A DNA stretch of 64,000 nt from Kitasatospora papulosa (GTDB taxonomy: Bacteria; Actinomycetota; Actinomycetes; Streptomycetales; Streptomycetaceae). Positions within the stretch are counted from its first letter, which is position 1; every line of letters starts with the position of its first letter. A model generated the notes under the pieces. It ran no database searches. It was not told the origin of the DNA and saw only the letters and a list, made by a program, of their open reading frames with translations. A program made the translations under genes and the position numbers. Where the stretch lies: assembly GCF_000717245.1 (NCBI RefSeq), contig NZ_JNYQ01000003.1:1-64000 (forward strand). Reading direction: 5' to 3'. Of this stretch, positions 8,289-17,726 are shown piece after piece.

Positions 8289-11200
8289 TCAGCGTGGGGC
8301 CGGGAGTCCCTCGTCGGTGTCGGTCCGGTGCCCGTGTCCGGCCTCTCCACGCGGTGCCGCGTCCTGCAGGATGACGGCGGCTATGGACTCCACATGGGGT
8401 GCGGCGACGAGGGTGTAGTGGTCCGCGTCGATTCGGTGGGCGCGGACCGGGGACGGGAGATGGGCCTCCCACTCCTCGGTGGGCACCGGCTCCGGCGCGA
8501 GGGACGGCACGTCGGGGACGGTACGTTCCGCGATCCACAGGGAGCTCGGGGTGCGGCTCAGGCGTGGCAGCCGGTGGCCGGCCATGGCCGACAGGTTGGC
8601 ACGGCAGCACCGGGCCAGCTGTTCGGCGTATTCACGTCCGCTCCCGCTCAGCCCGCCCGCGCGGTTGCCGCCCAGTTCGCGGACGAAGACGGCGTCCACC
8701 TGCCGGTCGTCGTAGGCCGCGACCGCCGCGCCCGCCCCGGGCGGCGGCGGGTCCAGCAGGTACAGGCCGGCGGCAGGCAGGTCGTGCTCCTCCGCGAGAG
8801 CGGCCATCGACAGGGCCATCCAGGCGCCGAAGGACCAGCCGGCCAGGAGAAGCCGGCCACCGGATCCGGACTGTTCGGCCCGGACCGCCTCCAGGTAGCG
8901 TGCGGCACGGTCGGCGAGGGGCTCGGCGGGCCGGTCCGGGGCGGTGCGCAGTGCCGGGTCCGCGATGAGGCATACGGTGAGCCGGTCCCCCAGCGCGGAC
9001 ACGAGCGGGCGGTAGGCCTGGATGTCACCGCCGACCGGATGGACGAGACAGAGCACGTCCGAACCGTCGACGCCCCGCTGCCACACCTCGACCTGCACCG
9101 GAGCATCCGAGGTGGTGGGACGTGCGTCGCGTGCGGCGGCGTCGATGAGGCCGGAGATCTCCGCCACGCTGACCCGGTGGCTGAAACGGGAGAGGTCGAG
9201 GTCCACGCCGAAGCGCTGCTCTATCCGGTCCGCCAGTTCCAGCATCATCAGGGAGTCCGCGCCGAGGTCGTACAGCGACGCGTCGGTCGCCACGTCGTCC
9301 ACCCCGAGCAGCGGGGCCACGATGTCGACGAGTTGCGCGACGCGGTCGTGGCCGGGCGTCGGCCGTGCCGCTTCGGTGGGAGGGTGGGGCGTCTCCTCGG
9401 AGGTGGTCGCGGGGCGTTCGTAGAAGCTCCGTGCCTGGGCGAGGTCGGTGGTGTTGACCATGAGGTGCGGGAGTTGCAGCCGCATGGCCTGCTCGAACAC
9501 GGCGGCACCCTCGTCGGATGTCAGGCCGGTCAGCAGGTGTCTTTGGTGCTGTCCGTCGTGGCCGAGCGCGCTCAGCGCCATACCGGTGTCGCGCCAGACG
9601 TCCCAGCCGATGCCCATGCGGACCGTTCGGCTCGTGCCGTCGTCGCCCCCGTACTGGGCGAACGCGTCCAGGCAACCGTTGGCCGCGGCGTAGTCGAACT
9701 GTCCGACGCCGCCGAACAGGGAGGCCATGGACGAGCAGTAGACGGCGTGGCCGGGGTGGTGCGATGCGATGAGCCGCTCCATGAGCAGGGCGCCACGGAG
9801 TTTGGCCTCCGTGCCCCGGCGGGCGGTTTCCGCGTGGCGCAGCGCGAGCAGCCCACCGGCGGCCGTTCCGGCCGCGTGCACGATGCCGGCCAGGCCTCCT
9901 CCCAGGTGGGGTGCCAGGCGATCCGCGAGGTCGGCGGGCTCCTCCAGGGCGAGGTCCGCGCGCACCAGGGTGATCCGGTCTCGCGATGGTTCCAGGGCCG
10001 GAGGGAGCAGGGCGTGGCGGGACAGCAGGACGACACGGTTCTCCGGGTGCCGCAGGATCCGGGCGGCCAGGACGGCGCCGATGCCCCCGGTGCCGCCGAG
10101 GACCAGGTGGGTGCCGATGCTCCGTGCCCCTGTTTCGCGACCGCGTTCCGTGTCGCTCCGGGGCGTCGCCGGGGCCGCCACGGGGTGGACGCCGCGGTGC
10201 CACCAGAAGGAGTCGCGCAGAGCGACGGCGGCCGTCTCCGCCGGGGCGTCGAGAAGGAGGTCGGGCAGGAACGCGGCCCACGGGGCGGGGTCGGGGCCGG
10301 GCAGGTCGATCCAGTTCATCTCCGTGCCGAGCTCCTGTCGGGGCACCTGCGTCGCCGCCGTCAGCAGACCCGCCTCGGGCCGCCGCACCGGACCGGTGAC
10401 CGGCTGGGCCCCGCAGGACAGCAACCACACGCGGGGCCGGTCGCGGCCGTGTGTCCGCACGACGTCGGCGACGGCCCGGGACAGGGCGGCGACGGTGTCG
10501 AGGCAGGCCCACCGGGCGGTGTCGAGCGACTCCTCGCCGATGTCCCCGTCGATGGCGAGGGGCAGTGCGTGCAGCCAGTCGACCGCGGTGCCCGCCGGGC
10601 CGGGTGCGCCCGCCTCGAGCAGTACGGCCGCCAGGTGCCCGGTGTCCGAGGGGTCCGCCTCGTAGCGGTCGTCGTCGATCCGTACGAGGTCCTTGCCCGG
10701 AAGCAGCCACACCACCCGCGTGTACCGCCGCTCCAGTTCCGCCCATGCCGTCGGGTGGGTCCGCTCGTCGGCGACGATCACGGCGGTCCGTGTCGGTGCC
10801 GACACGTCGGTCCGTGCCCTGCGGAGCCGGGTCCACTGCGGCTGGTGCGTCCACCGGTCGGCCGGGAGCCGCTGCGGGTCCGGGGTCCGGCCCGGCACCG
10901 GTGTCGGTGTGCGCGGAGCGGGGACGTCCGCCGATGTCCGTGCCGTCGGTCCCGTGCGCGGGAAGTCGTAGTCCGCCAGGTCGAACGCGGGCGGCGGGAA
11001 GTCCCAGGGGGCGGAGGCCGGACCGGGCGTCCAGTCGACGGTGTGGCCGGCGGTCCAGGCCGTGGCCGGCTCCAGCGCGTCGATGCCCGAGGCCGGAACG
11101 CCGCTCGGTGACACCGGGTCGGCCGGCGGTACGAGTGCGCGCAGCCACGCGACGGCCGATTCGGGGTCCTCGCACATGACGGCGGCCCGGTACGCCCGTA

Positions 11201-14200
11201 CGGGACGGCCCGCCTGGAGGTGGCGCAACACCTGTGCGTAGTCGCCAGGGCCGGCGCTGAGGTGGGCGGCGATCCGGCGGGCGTCCTCGATCAGGGCGGC
11301 GGGTGAGTCGGCGGACAGGACGAGGCAGGGCGTCGGTGGCCGGAGAGGCTGGTCGCGAGGCCGCGGTGCCGTGTCCGTGCCGTCCGGACTCTCCACCAGC
11401 AGATGGGCGTTGGTACCGCCGATGCCGAAGCTGCTGACGCCCGCGACGCGTGGCGCCGTGGAGGGCCAGGGCTGCGCGGTCACCGGTATCCGGAACGGAC
11501 CCGCGTCGACGGCCGGGTTGAGACGGTCGAAGTCGACGGTCGGCGGGATGGTGCCGTGGTGGACGGCGAGCACCGCCCGCACCAGCCCCACCACACCCGC
11601 GGCCGCGCCCAGGTGCCCGATCTGGCTCTTGACGGAGGACAGGGCGAGACCCGCGTCGTCGGCCAGCTCGTAACCGGCGCGCAGGGCGGCGGCTTCGATC
11701 GGGTCGCCCAGCCGGGTTCCGGTTCCGTGGGCCTCCACGTAGCCGACCTCGACGGCCGTACGACCGCTGCGGCGCAGGGCGGTGCTCACCGCGGCCCGCT
11801 GTCCGGCCAACGAGGGAGCGCTGTAACTCATCTTGTCGGCACCGTCGTTGTTGACGGCGGAGCCCGTGATCACCGCGTAGACGGTGTCGCCGTCGCGGCG
11901 CGCCGCGGCGAGCGGCTTGAGGACGACGACGCCCACACCGCTGGCGCCCACGGTGCCGGCGGCGTCCGCGCTGAAGGGCCGGCAGTGGCCGTCCGGGGAG
12001 AAGATGCGGTTCGGCCGGTGGATGTACCCGTCCGTCAGCTCACGGTCCACGAGGACGCCGCCGACGAGCATCACGTCGGCGTCGTCCTGTCGCAGCAGCC
12101 CGGCGGCGAGGTGGACGCCGACGAGGGAGCTGGAGCAGGCCGACTGGACGGTGAGCGCCGGCCCCCGCAGGCCGAGGTGGTACGCGGCCCGGGTGGACAG
12201 GAAGTCCTTCTCGTGGTGCAGGGCGAGCCGGAAGGAGTCGGGCAGTGTCGCGGGATCGGCCTCCCTCAGCAGGCTCTGGAAGTAGGTGTTCTCGCCGCAC
12301 GCGGCGACGAGGCCGACCCGCCCGGCTCCGGCGTCGGCGATGCCCGCGTGTGCGAGGGCCTGCACGCAGGCCATCAGCAGGTGCCGCTGTTGCGGGTCCA
12401 TGAGCCGGGCCTCGTGCGGACTGATGCCGAAGTGGCCCGGGTCGAAGGCCAGGAGCCCGTCCATCTGGCTGCGGGCCCCGACCAGTCCGTCGGCGGCGGG
12501 GAAGTCCTCGATGCCGCGTCCGCCGGAGGTGACCAGGTCCCAGAACGCGGCCAGGTCGGCGGCGCCGGGCAGGCGGACGGCCATACCGATGACGGCGACC
12601 GGTTCGTTGCCCCCGGCGGGAGGTGTGCGGCCGGTGTCCGGGGCGGCCTCGGGGAGGTCCGGGCCGGAGGCGGCGGGTGCGGAGGCTGCGGGGGGTGTCC
12701 CGGCGCCGGCCGCCTGGGCGGCTCTCTCCTCGATGAGGCGCGCCAGGGAGTGGATCGTGACGTGCTCGAACAGCTCCGGAACGCCGAAGTGCAGATCGCC
12801 CTCGCCCGCGCAGCGCAGTTGGAAGCGCATGAGGTCCAGGCTGGTGGCTCCCGCGTCGAAGAACCGCTGCCGCGCACCGGGGTTCCGGCCGGTCACCGAC
12901 CGGAACAGGTCGGTGAGCCGTTGTTCCATCTCGGTGAGCACAGGGGCGGCGCCCCCGCCGGGGCGCAGGTCGTGCCCGGAGGCGGACAGGGCCGCCTGGC
13001 GGTCCACTTTTCCACTGGGCGTGCGCGGCAGCCGGGGCAGGCGACGGAAGCGGCTGATGCGGACGTGGGACGGGAGCATCGCGCTCAGGTGGCGGTCGAG
13101 CGCGTCGGCGTCGGGGTCCTGGTCGGCCTGGAGGCAGGCCACGAGGGAGCCGTGCGTCTCTGTGACGACCGCGTTGGTCACCCCGGGGTACTGGAGCAGC
13201 GCGGCTTCGACGGCGCCCAGTTCCAGCCGGTGTCCACTGATCTTGACCTGGGTGTCGGTCCGTCCCGCGTAGTGCAGCAGGCCCTCGCGGTCGAAGCGGG
13301 CGAGGTCGCCGCTGCGGTAGAAGGTGCCCGCCTCGGGGTCGTCCACGAAGCGGGTGCGGTTGAGTTCGGTGTCGCCCAGGTAGCAGCGCCCGGCCATGGG
13401 GCCGCCGAGCCAGAGGTGGCCGGTCGCTCCGGGCGGAACGGCGTGGCCGTCCTCGTCCACCACGCGGAGCAGGGCGCCCGAGACGGGCCGTCCGATCGCC
13501 GGCCGCAGTGGCCATCGGGCGGGGTCGCCGTCCAGTCGGAGGCCGCTGACCACGTGTGTCTCGGTGGGGCCGTAGTGGTTGAAGAGCCGCGCGGAGGGCA
13601 TCGCGGCGAACCATCGGCGGATCGCGTCCGTACACACCAACTGCTCGCCCGCGGTGATGACATCCCGTAGCCGGGAAGGATGGCGGCCGGTCCGCACTCC
13701 GTGCTCCGCGAGGAGTTGCAGGGCGACGTAGGGGAGGAAGAGCCGCTCGACGCCCGCGCTCTCCAACCGGTCCAGGAGGGTGGGCATGTCCTGCCGCCAG
13801 GCGGGGTCGACCAGGCGGAGCAAGCCCCCGGAGCACAGGGTGGTGAAGATCTCCTGGAAGGAGACGTCGAAGGACAGCATGGAGAACTGCTGGGTGACGG
13901 CGGGAGCGGTCAGTCCGCCGTGTTCGCGCTGCCAGGTCAGGAGGTTGCACAGCGTACGGTCGGGCACCTGCACGCCCTTGGGTGTCCCGGTGGAGCCCGA
14001 GGTGAACAGGGTGTACAGGGGGCGCAGCGCCCGGTGTCCTGGCGAGGGCTTCGCGGCAGGGGGGTCCGCCGGGCACACCAGGGGGTGGCGGGGCAGGTCC
14101 GCGGGTGCGAGGGCGTCGAGCGCGTCGGCACGGTCCGGTGGCACCAGGACGCACACCGGCGCGGCCTGGGCGAGAACCTGGCGCAGCAGGGACGGCGGGT

Positions 14201-17200
14201 ACGACGGGTCCAGCGGCACGGCGGTCAGGTTGAGCCGGGCGGCGGTAAGGAGCGACACCACGTGCTCGACCGAGGGCTCCAGGTAGAGGGCGACGGCCGC
14301 CGGTGCTGCCGGATCGGCGGGCAGATAGGCGCGCAGGTCCTCCGCCAGCACGGCTGCCCGTGCGTCGAGTTCGGCGTAGCTGAGGGTGGTGTCAGCCGTC
14401 GCCACCGCCGGGGCGTCAGGGGTACGGCGCGCCTGGCGCTCGAAACCCTCGGCCACGGTGGCGAACTCAGGTTCGGACGCGGGACCTCGGCCGTGCTCGG
14501 GGAGCGTGCGGCGGTACGGTGCCACCAGTCGGCGCAGGGAGATGTCGGCTCCGTCGGCCATCCTGTCGACGGCCTGCCCGAGGAGGCGGGCGGCGGCCCG
14601 TACCTCATTCTCGTCGACGTCCTCGCGGTACTCCCACAGGCAGTCGAGTCCGGAGGCGTGCTCGACGACAGAGAGGGTGATCCTGCACTTGGCTCCGAGC
14701 GGGGCCGGCCAGAGCGGGCCGACGGTGCAGCCGGGAAGCCGCAGGGCCGAGAAGTCGGTGTTCTCCTGGACGAAGAGGTAGTCGAAGAGTTCGCCCCGGG
14801 AGCCGGCCGGCCGGTCCGCCACCACGTCGGCGAGCAGCACCTCCTGTCCTCGCAGGACCTCTTCGGACGTCGCCGCGTGGCGGTCCAGCAGGAGACGCAG
14901 CGGGGCCTCGGGCTCCATGTCCAGCGGCAGCAGCACGGTGTTCGCCAGCATGCCGACCGTGTCCGCGAACTCGGGCCGGGGCCGGTTCGCCACCGGTGCG
15001 GCCACGAGTGGCCGGGTCTGGCCGGTCACGCCGTAGAGGCTCCACACGTATGCGGACAGCAGTAGTTGGAAGCGGGTGCGGCCCTGCTCGGCGGCGAGCC
15101 GGTCGAGCGCGCCGCGCCGGACCGTGTCCAGGGTGGTGCGCAGCAGGCGGGCGGAGGGCCTGGAGGGTGCGCGGGACACCGCGGCGGCGGGCGCGGTCTC
15201 GGCGTCCTGCTCGTAGTACGCGCGCAGACGGGTGCGCCGTTCGTCGTAGGCGGGGCTCGCGCGCCAGGCCCGTTGCCAGTGCGCGAACTGCGCGACGGTC
15301 GTGGCCGGGCCCGGGGCGGCCGGGGATTCCGCGCCCTCGCACGCCGCTCCGTACGCCTCGGTGAGGTCGCCGAGGATGATGCCGAGCGAGCAGCCGTCCA
15401 CGGCGATGTGGTGCAGGTGCAGCAGGAGGGTTCCCCCGTGGGCGGCGCCTGAAGCCGCGCCGTCGCCGCGCTCCGGGCCGTCCGTGTCCGGCTCGGCGGA
15501 CGGCAGCCAGGTGGCACGGCACATGTACGGGGAGCGCAGGTCGAAGCGGTGGGCGAAGAAGCGGGAGGCCGAGTCCTGCCACGGCTCGTCGGCGTCGGCC
15601 TCGCACGGCTGCCACGGGTCGTAGGGGGCTTCCACCTCCTGCAGCAGTCCCTGCGCGGTGGGGACCAGGCGGGTGCGCAGCGATGTGTGGCGCTCCACCA
15701 CCGTCCGCACCGCCCGCCGGAGCGCGGGGAGGCGTACGGTCCCGCGCACCTCGAAGGCGAGCGGGACGTCGTAGGCGGCGTCCTCGGGGTCGCGTTCGTA
15801 CTGGAGCCACAGGCGCTCCTGCTCGCTGGTGGCGGGCGAGGTGGGGCCCGGGGCGGCGGTCGGTACGGGCGGGTGGATGTCACCGGCGGCGTCCGGGGCG
15901 TGCACGGCGTCCGCGATGGCGGCGAAGTCGGCCCGCAGCACGAGGTCCTGGGGAAGGTCCACACCGAACCGACGCTGGATGTCGAACCGCAGGCGCAGCG
16001 CCTTGAGCGAGTCGCCGCCGCTCGATGTCAGCCGGTCGGAGGGACGCAGCCCTGCGATCCCGAGCACGTCGGCGGCGAGGTCGAGAATCTCCCGCTGGGC
16101 GGCGGTCGCCACCTGGTCGTCACGGTGTCCGCCACGCCAGGGCTCCTGGGTGCCGGCGGTGCCGAGCAGGGCGACCTCGTCCGTCTTCCCGTTGGCGCTG
16201 AGAGGGATCCGCTCGACCAGGTATGTGCGGTGGGGACGCATGTACGCCGGAAGGGTGTCGGCGAGGTGCCGTTCGTAGGCCTCGTAGGAGAGTTCGTCTT
16301 CCGCTACGCCGCCTTCCAGCACGAGGAACGCCAGCAGTTCGTGCTGGTCGGCGTCCTCGCGCCGGGTGCACACGTGGGCCTGGCACACGGCGGGATGGGC
16401 CAGCAGGTTGCGTTCCACCTCCCCCGGCTCGATGCGGAAACCACGCACCTTGACCTGGCGGTCGGCGCGGCCGAGGTGGGTGAGGCGGCCCTCGTCGTCC
16501 GCCCGTACGAGGTCGCCCGTGCGGTACCAGCGTTCCTCGCCGCCGTCCTCCCGTGGCAGGAGGACGAAGCGCCGCTCGGTCTCCTCGGGAAGGTTGCGGT
16601 AGCCGAGGGCCAGCGCCTCGCCCGTGAGCAGGAGTTCGGCCGTCTCGCCGGGTTCGGCGATGCGCCCGTCGGAGGTGCGCAGGAGGAGTCCGGTGCCGGG
16701 CAGCGCGGTGCCGATGGGGACCGCGTCACCGGTGAACTCCCTGGGGACGGGATGGCACAGGGCGAACGTGGTGGCCTCGGTGGGTCCGTACGCGTTGAAC
16801 AGGACCGTGCCGCTGTCCGGGTTGTTCTCGTACCAGCGCCGTACGACGTGGGCGTTGAGCTGTTCGCCCCCGATCAGTACCCGTCCGACGGTGGTGAAGC
16901 AGTCGGGCACCGCCGCCACGACGGTGTTGAACAGGGACACGGTGATGAACATCGTGTCGATGCCCAGGTCGCGGAGGGCCGTGGCGAACAGCGGAGGGCT
17001 CTGCACCACCTCGTCGTGGAGCACCACACAGACGCCGCCGGTCAGGAGCGGTGTCCAGACCTCGAAGCTGAGTGCGTCGAAGGCGGGGTTGGACAGGCAG
17101 CCGAAGCGGCTGCTCCGCCCTTGCGTCACGTACCGCGCTCCGGCCAGCCTGAGTACGCCCGCGTCGGTGACCTCGACGCCCTTGGGCAGGCCCGTGGTCC

Positions 17201-17726
17201 CCGACGTGTAGAAGACGAAGGCCGCCTCGCCGGCGGGGTCCTGCCGCGGCTCGGCGGGCGGCGACGCGTCGGCGGGCTCGTCCTCTCCCGCCATCAGCAG
17301 GTCCGCGTCGAGCGCCGGGAGGGAGGCCGGCAGGTCGATTCCGTCCGCAGCGCGATGGACGGCCGCCACGGCACCCGAGTCCTCGAGTACGTGCCGGCGG
17401 CGCCGGTCGGGGCTGAGACGGTCCAGCGGCACGACGGTCGCCCCGGCACGGCGGATGCCGAGCATGACGCAGACGAGCTGCCACGACCGGGGAAGGCACA
17501 CGGCGACCGCCTGCCCCGGGCGTACACCGGCGGCACGCAGGGCTGACGCCACCCGGCCGCTGAGGCGGTCGAGTCCGGCGTAGTCGACGACGACCGCTCC
17601 GTCCTCGACGGCAGGTGCGCCGGGAGTGTGCCGGGCGCGGGCGAGCACGGCCTCGGCCAGGCTCGGGTTCGGCGGGAGCGAAGGGAGAGCCGGGGCACCG
17701 GCCGACGGGAGGAGGTGGTCGCGCAT
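8289..17726 (-). CDS. Hybrid NRPS-PKS: A-T-C-A-T-KS-KR-ACP-TE, no AT
   Basis: This multidomain synthetase has about 3145 residues. In order: A1 (FYTSGTTGLPKG near 173), T1 (GGDSL, ~573), C (HLHHIAVDG, ~773), A2 (FTSGSTGTPKG, ~1246), T2 (GATSL, ~1628), KS (Cys in QSACSSSL ~1863, then EAHGTGT and KSQIGHL), KR (GGTGGIG ~2540; Ser and Tyr in CSSMASLFGG and FDYAAANG), ACP (GADSL, ~2823) and TE (GWSFGAW, ~2963). No acyltransferase lies between KS and KR. The A2 code reads D-V-Q-F-I-A-H-V-V, the proline code. A1 reads D-A-F-F-L-G-A-T-F, an aliphatic (Val/Ile) type. The expected chain is aliphatic amino acid-Pro-C2 with a beta-hydroxyl. ATG 17726 follows GGGAGG; a GTG three bases earlier is too close to that site. 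Confidence 0.93.
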   Translation of the reverse strand: MRDHLLPSAGAPALPSLPPNPSLAEAVLARARHTPGAPAVEDGAVVVDYAGLDRLSGRVASALRAAGVRPGQAVAVCLPRSWQLVCVMLGIRRAGATVVPLDRLSPDRRRRHVLEDSGAVAAVHRAADGIDLPASLPALDADLLMAGEDEPADASPPAEPRQDPAGEAAFVFYTSGTTGLPKGVEVTDAGVLRLAGARYVTQGRSSRFGCLSNPAFDALSFEVWTPLLTGGVCVVLHDEVVQSPPLFATALRDLGIDTMFITVSLFNTVVAAVPDCFTTVGRVLIGGEQLNAHVVRRWYENNPDSGTVLFNAYGPTEATTFALCHPVPREFTGDAVPIGTALPGTGLLLRTSDGRIAEPGETAELLLTGEALALGYRNLPEETERRFVLLPREDGGEERWYRTGDLVRADDEGRLTHLGRADRQVKVRGFRIEPGEVERNLLAHPAVCQAHVCTRREDADQHELLAFLVLEGGVAEDELSYEAYERHLADTLPAYMRPHRTYLVERIPLSANGKTDEVALLGTAGTQEPWRGGHRDDQVATAAQREILDLAADVLGIAGLRPSDRLTSSGGDSLKALRLRFDIQRRFGVDLPQDLVLRADFAAIADAVHAPDAAGDIHPPVPTAAPGPTSPATSEQERLWLQYERDPEDAAYDVPLAFEVRGTVRLPALRRAVRTVVERHTSLRTRLVPTAQGLLQEVEAPYDPWQPCEADADEPWQDSASRFFAHRFDLRSPYMCRATWLPSAEPDTDGPERGDGAASGAAHGGTLLLHLHHIAVDGCSLGIILGDLTEAYGAACEGAESPAAPGPATTVAQFAHWQRAWRASPAYDERRTRLRAYYEQDAETAPAAAVSRAPSRPSARLLRTTLDTVRRGALDRLAAEQGRTRFQLLLSAYVWSLYGVTGQTRPLVAAPVANRPRPEFADTVGMLANTVLLPLDMEPEAPLRLLLDRHAATSEEVLRGQEVLLADVVADRPAGSRGELFDYLFVQENTDFSALRLPGCTVGPLWPAPLGAKCRITLSVVEHASGLDCLWEYREDVDENEVRAAARLLGQAVDRMADGADISLRRLVAPYRRTLPEHGRGPASEPEFATVAEGFERQARRTPDAPAVATADTTLSYAELDARAAVLAEDLRAYLPADPAAPAAVALYLEPSVEHVVSLLTAARLNLTAVPLDPSYPPSLLRQVLAQAAPVCVLVPPDRADALDALAPADLPRHPLVCPADPPAAKPSPGHRALRPLYTLFTSGSTGTPKGVQVPDRTLCNLLTWQREHGGLTAPAVTQQFSMLSFDVSFQEIFTTLCSGGLLRLVDPAWRQDMPTLLDRLESAGVERLFLPYVALQLLAEHGVRTGRHPSRLRDVITAGEQLVCTDAIRRWFAAMPSARLFNHYGPTETHVVSGLRLDGDPARWPLRPAIGRPVSGALLRVVDEDGHAVPPGATGHLWLGGPMAGRCYLGDTELNRTRFVDDPEAGTFYRSGDLARFDREGLLHYAGRTDTQVKISGHRLELGAVEAALLQYPGVTNAVVTETHGSLVACLQADQDPDADALDRHLSAMLPSHVRISRFRRLPRLPRTPSGKVDRQAALSASGHDLRPGGGAAPVLTEMEQRLTDLFRSVTGRNPGARQRFFDAGATSLDLMRFQLRCAGEGDLHFGVPELFEHVTIHSLARLIEERAAQAAGAGTPPAASAPAASGPDLPEAAPDTGRTPPAGGNEPVAVIGMAVRLPGAADLAAFWDLVTSGGRGIEDFPAADGLVGARSQMDGLLAFDPGHFGISPHEARLMDPQQRHLLMACVQALAHAGIADAGAGRVGLVAACGENTYFQSLLREADPATLPDSFRLALHHEKDFLSTRAAYHLGLRGPALTVQSACSSSLVGVHLAAGLLRQDDADVMLVGGVLVDRELTDGYIHRPNRIFSPDGHCRPFSADAAGTVGASGVGVVVLKPLAAARRDGDTVYAVITGSAVNNDGADKMSYSAPSLAGQRAAVSTALRRSGRTAVEVGYVEAHGTGTRLGDPIEAAALRAGYELADDAGLALSSVKSQIGHLGAAAGVVGLVRAVLAVHHGTIPPTVDFDRLNPAVDAGPFRIPVTAQPWPSTAPRVAGVSSFGIGGTNAHLLVESPDGTDTAPRPRDQPLRPPTPCLVLSADSPAALIEDARRIAAHLSAGPGDYAQVLRHLQAGRPVRAYRAAVMCEDPESAVAWLRALVPPADPVSPSGVPASGIDALEPATAWTAGHTVDWTPGPASAPWDFPPPAFDLADYDFPRTGPTARTSADVPAPRTPTPVPGRTPDPQRLPADRWTHQPQWTRLRRARTDVSAPTRTAVIVADERTHPTAWAELERRYTRVVWLLPGKDLVRIDDDRYEADPSDTGHLAAVLLEAGAPGPAGTAVDWLHALPLAIDGDIGEESLDTARWACLDTVAALSRAVADVVRTHGRDRPRVWLLSCGAQPVTGPVRRPEAGLLTAATQVPRQELGTEMNWIDLPGPDPAPWAAFLPDLLLDAPAETAAVALRDSFWWHRGVHPVAAPATPRSDTERGRETGARSIGTHLVLGGTGGIGAVLAARILRHPENRVVLLSRHALLPPALEPSRDRITLVRADLALEEPADLADRLAPHLGGGLAGIVHAAGTAAGGLLALRHAETARRGTEAKLRGALLMERLIASHHPGHAVYCSSMASLFGGVGQFDYAAANGCLDAFAQYGGDDGTSRTVRMGIGWDVWRDTGMALSALGHDGQHQRHLLTGLTSDEGAAVFEQAMRLQLPHLMVNTTDLAQARSFYERPATTSEETPHPPTEAARPTPGHDRVAQLVDIVAPLLGVDDVATDASLYDLGADSLMMLELADRIEQRFGVDLDLSRFSHRVSVAEISGLIDAAARDARPTTSDAPVQVEVWQRGVDGSDVLCLVHPVGGDIQAYRPLVSALGDRLTVCLIADPALRTAPDRPAEPLADRAARYLEAVRAEQSGSGGRLLLAGWSFGAWMALSMAALAEEHDLPAAGLYLLDPPPPGAGAAVAAYDDRQVDAVFVRELGGNRAGGLSGSGREYAEQLARCCRANLSAMAGHRLPRLSRTPSSLWIAERTVPDVPSLAPEPVPTEEWEAHLPSPVRAHRIDADHYTLVAAPHVESIAAVILQDAAPRGEAGHGHRTDTDEGLPAPR

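Noticed and set aside
7770..17546. Very long open frames on the plus strand (7770-11111, 11403-13670, 15549-17546) opposite the NRPS-PKS gene
   Set aside because: They mirror the codons of the synthetase, carry no domain, and are composed of the Arg/Gly/Val/Ala-rich text typical of GC-rich antisense frames.
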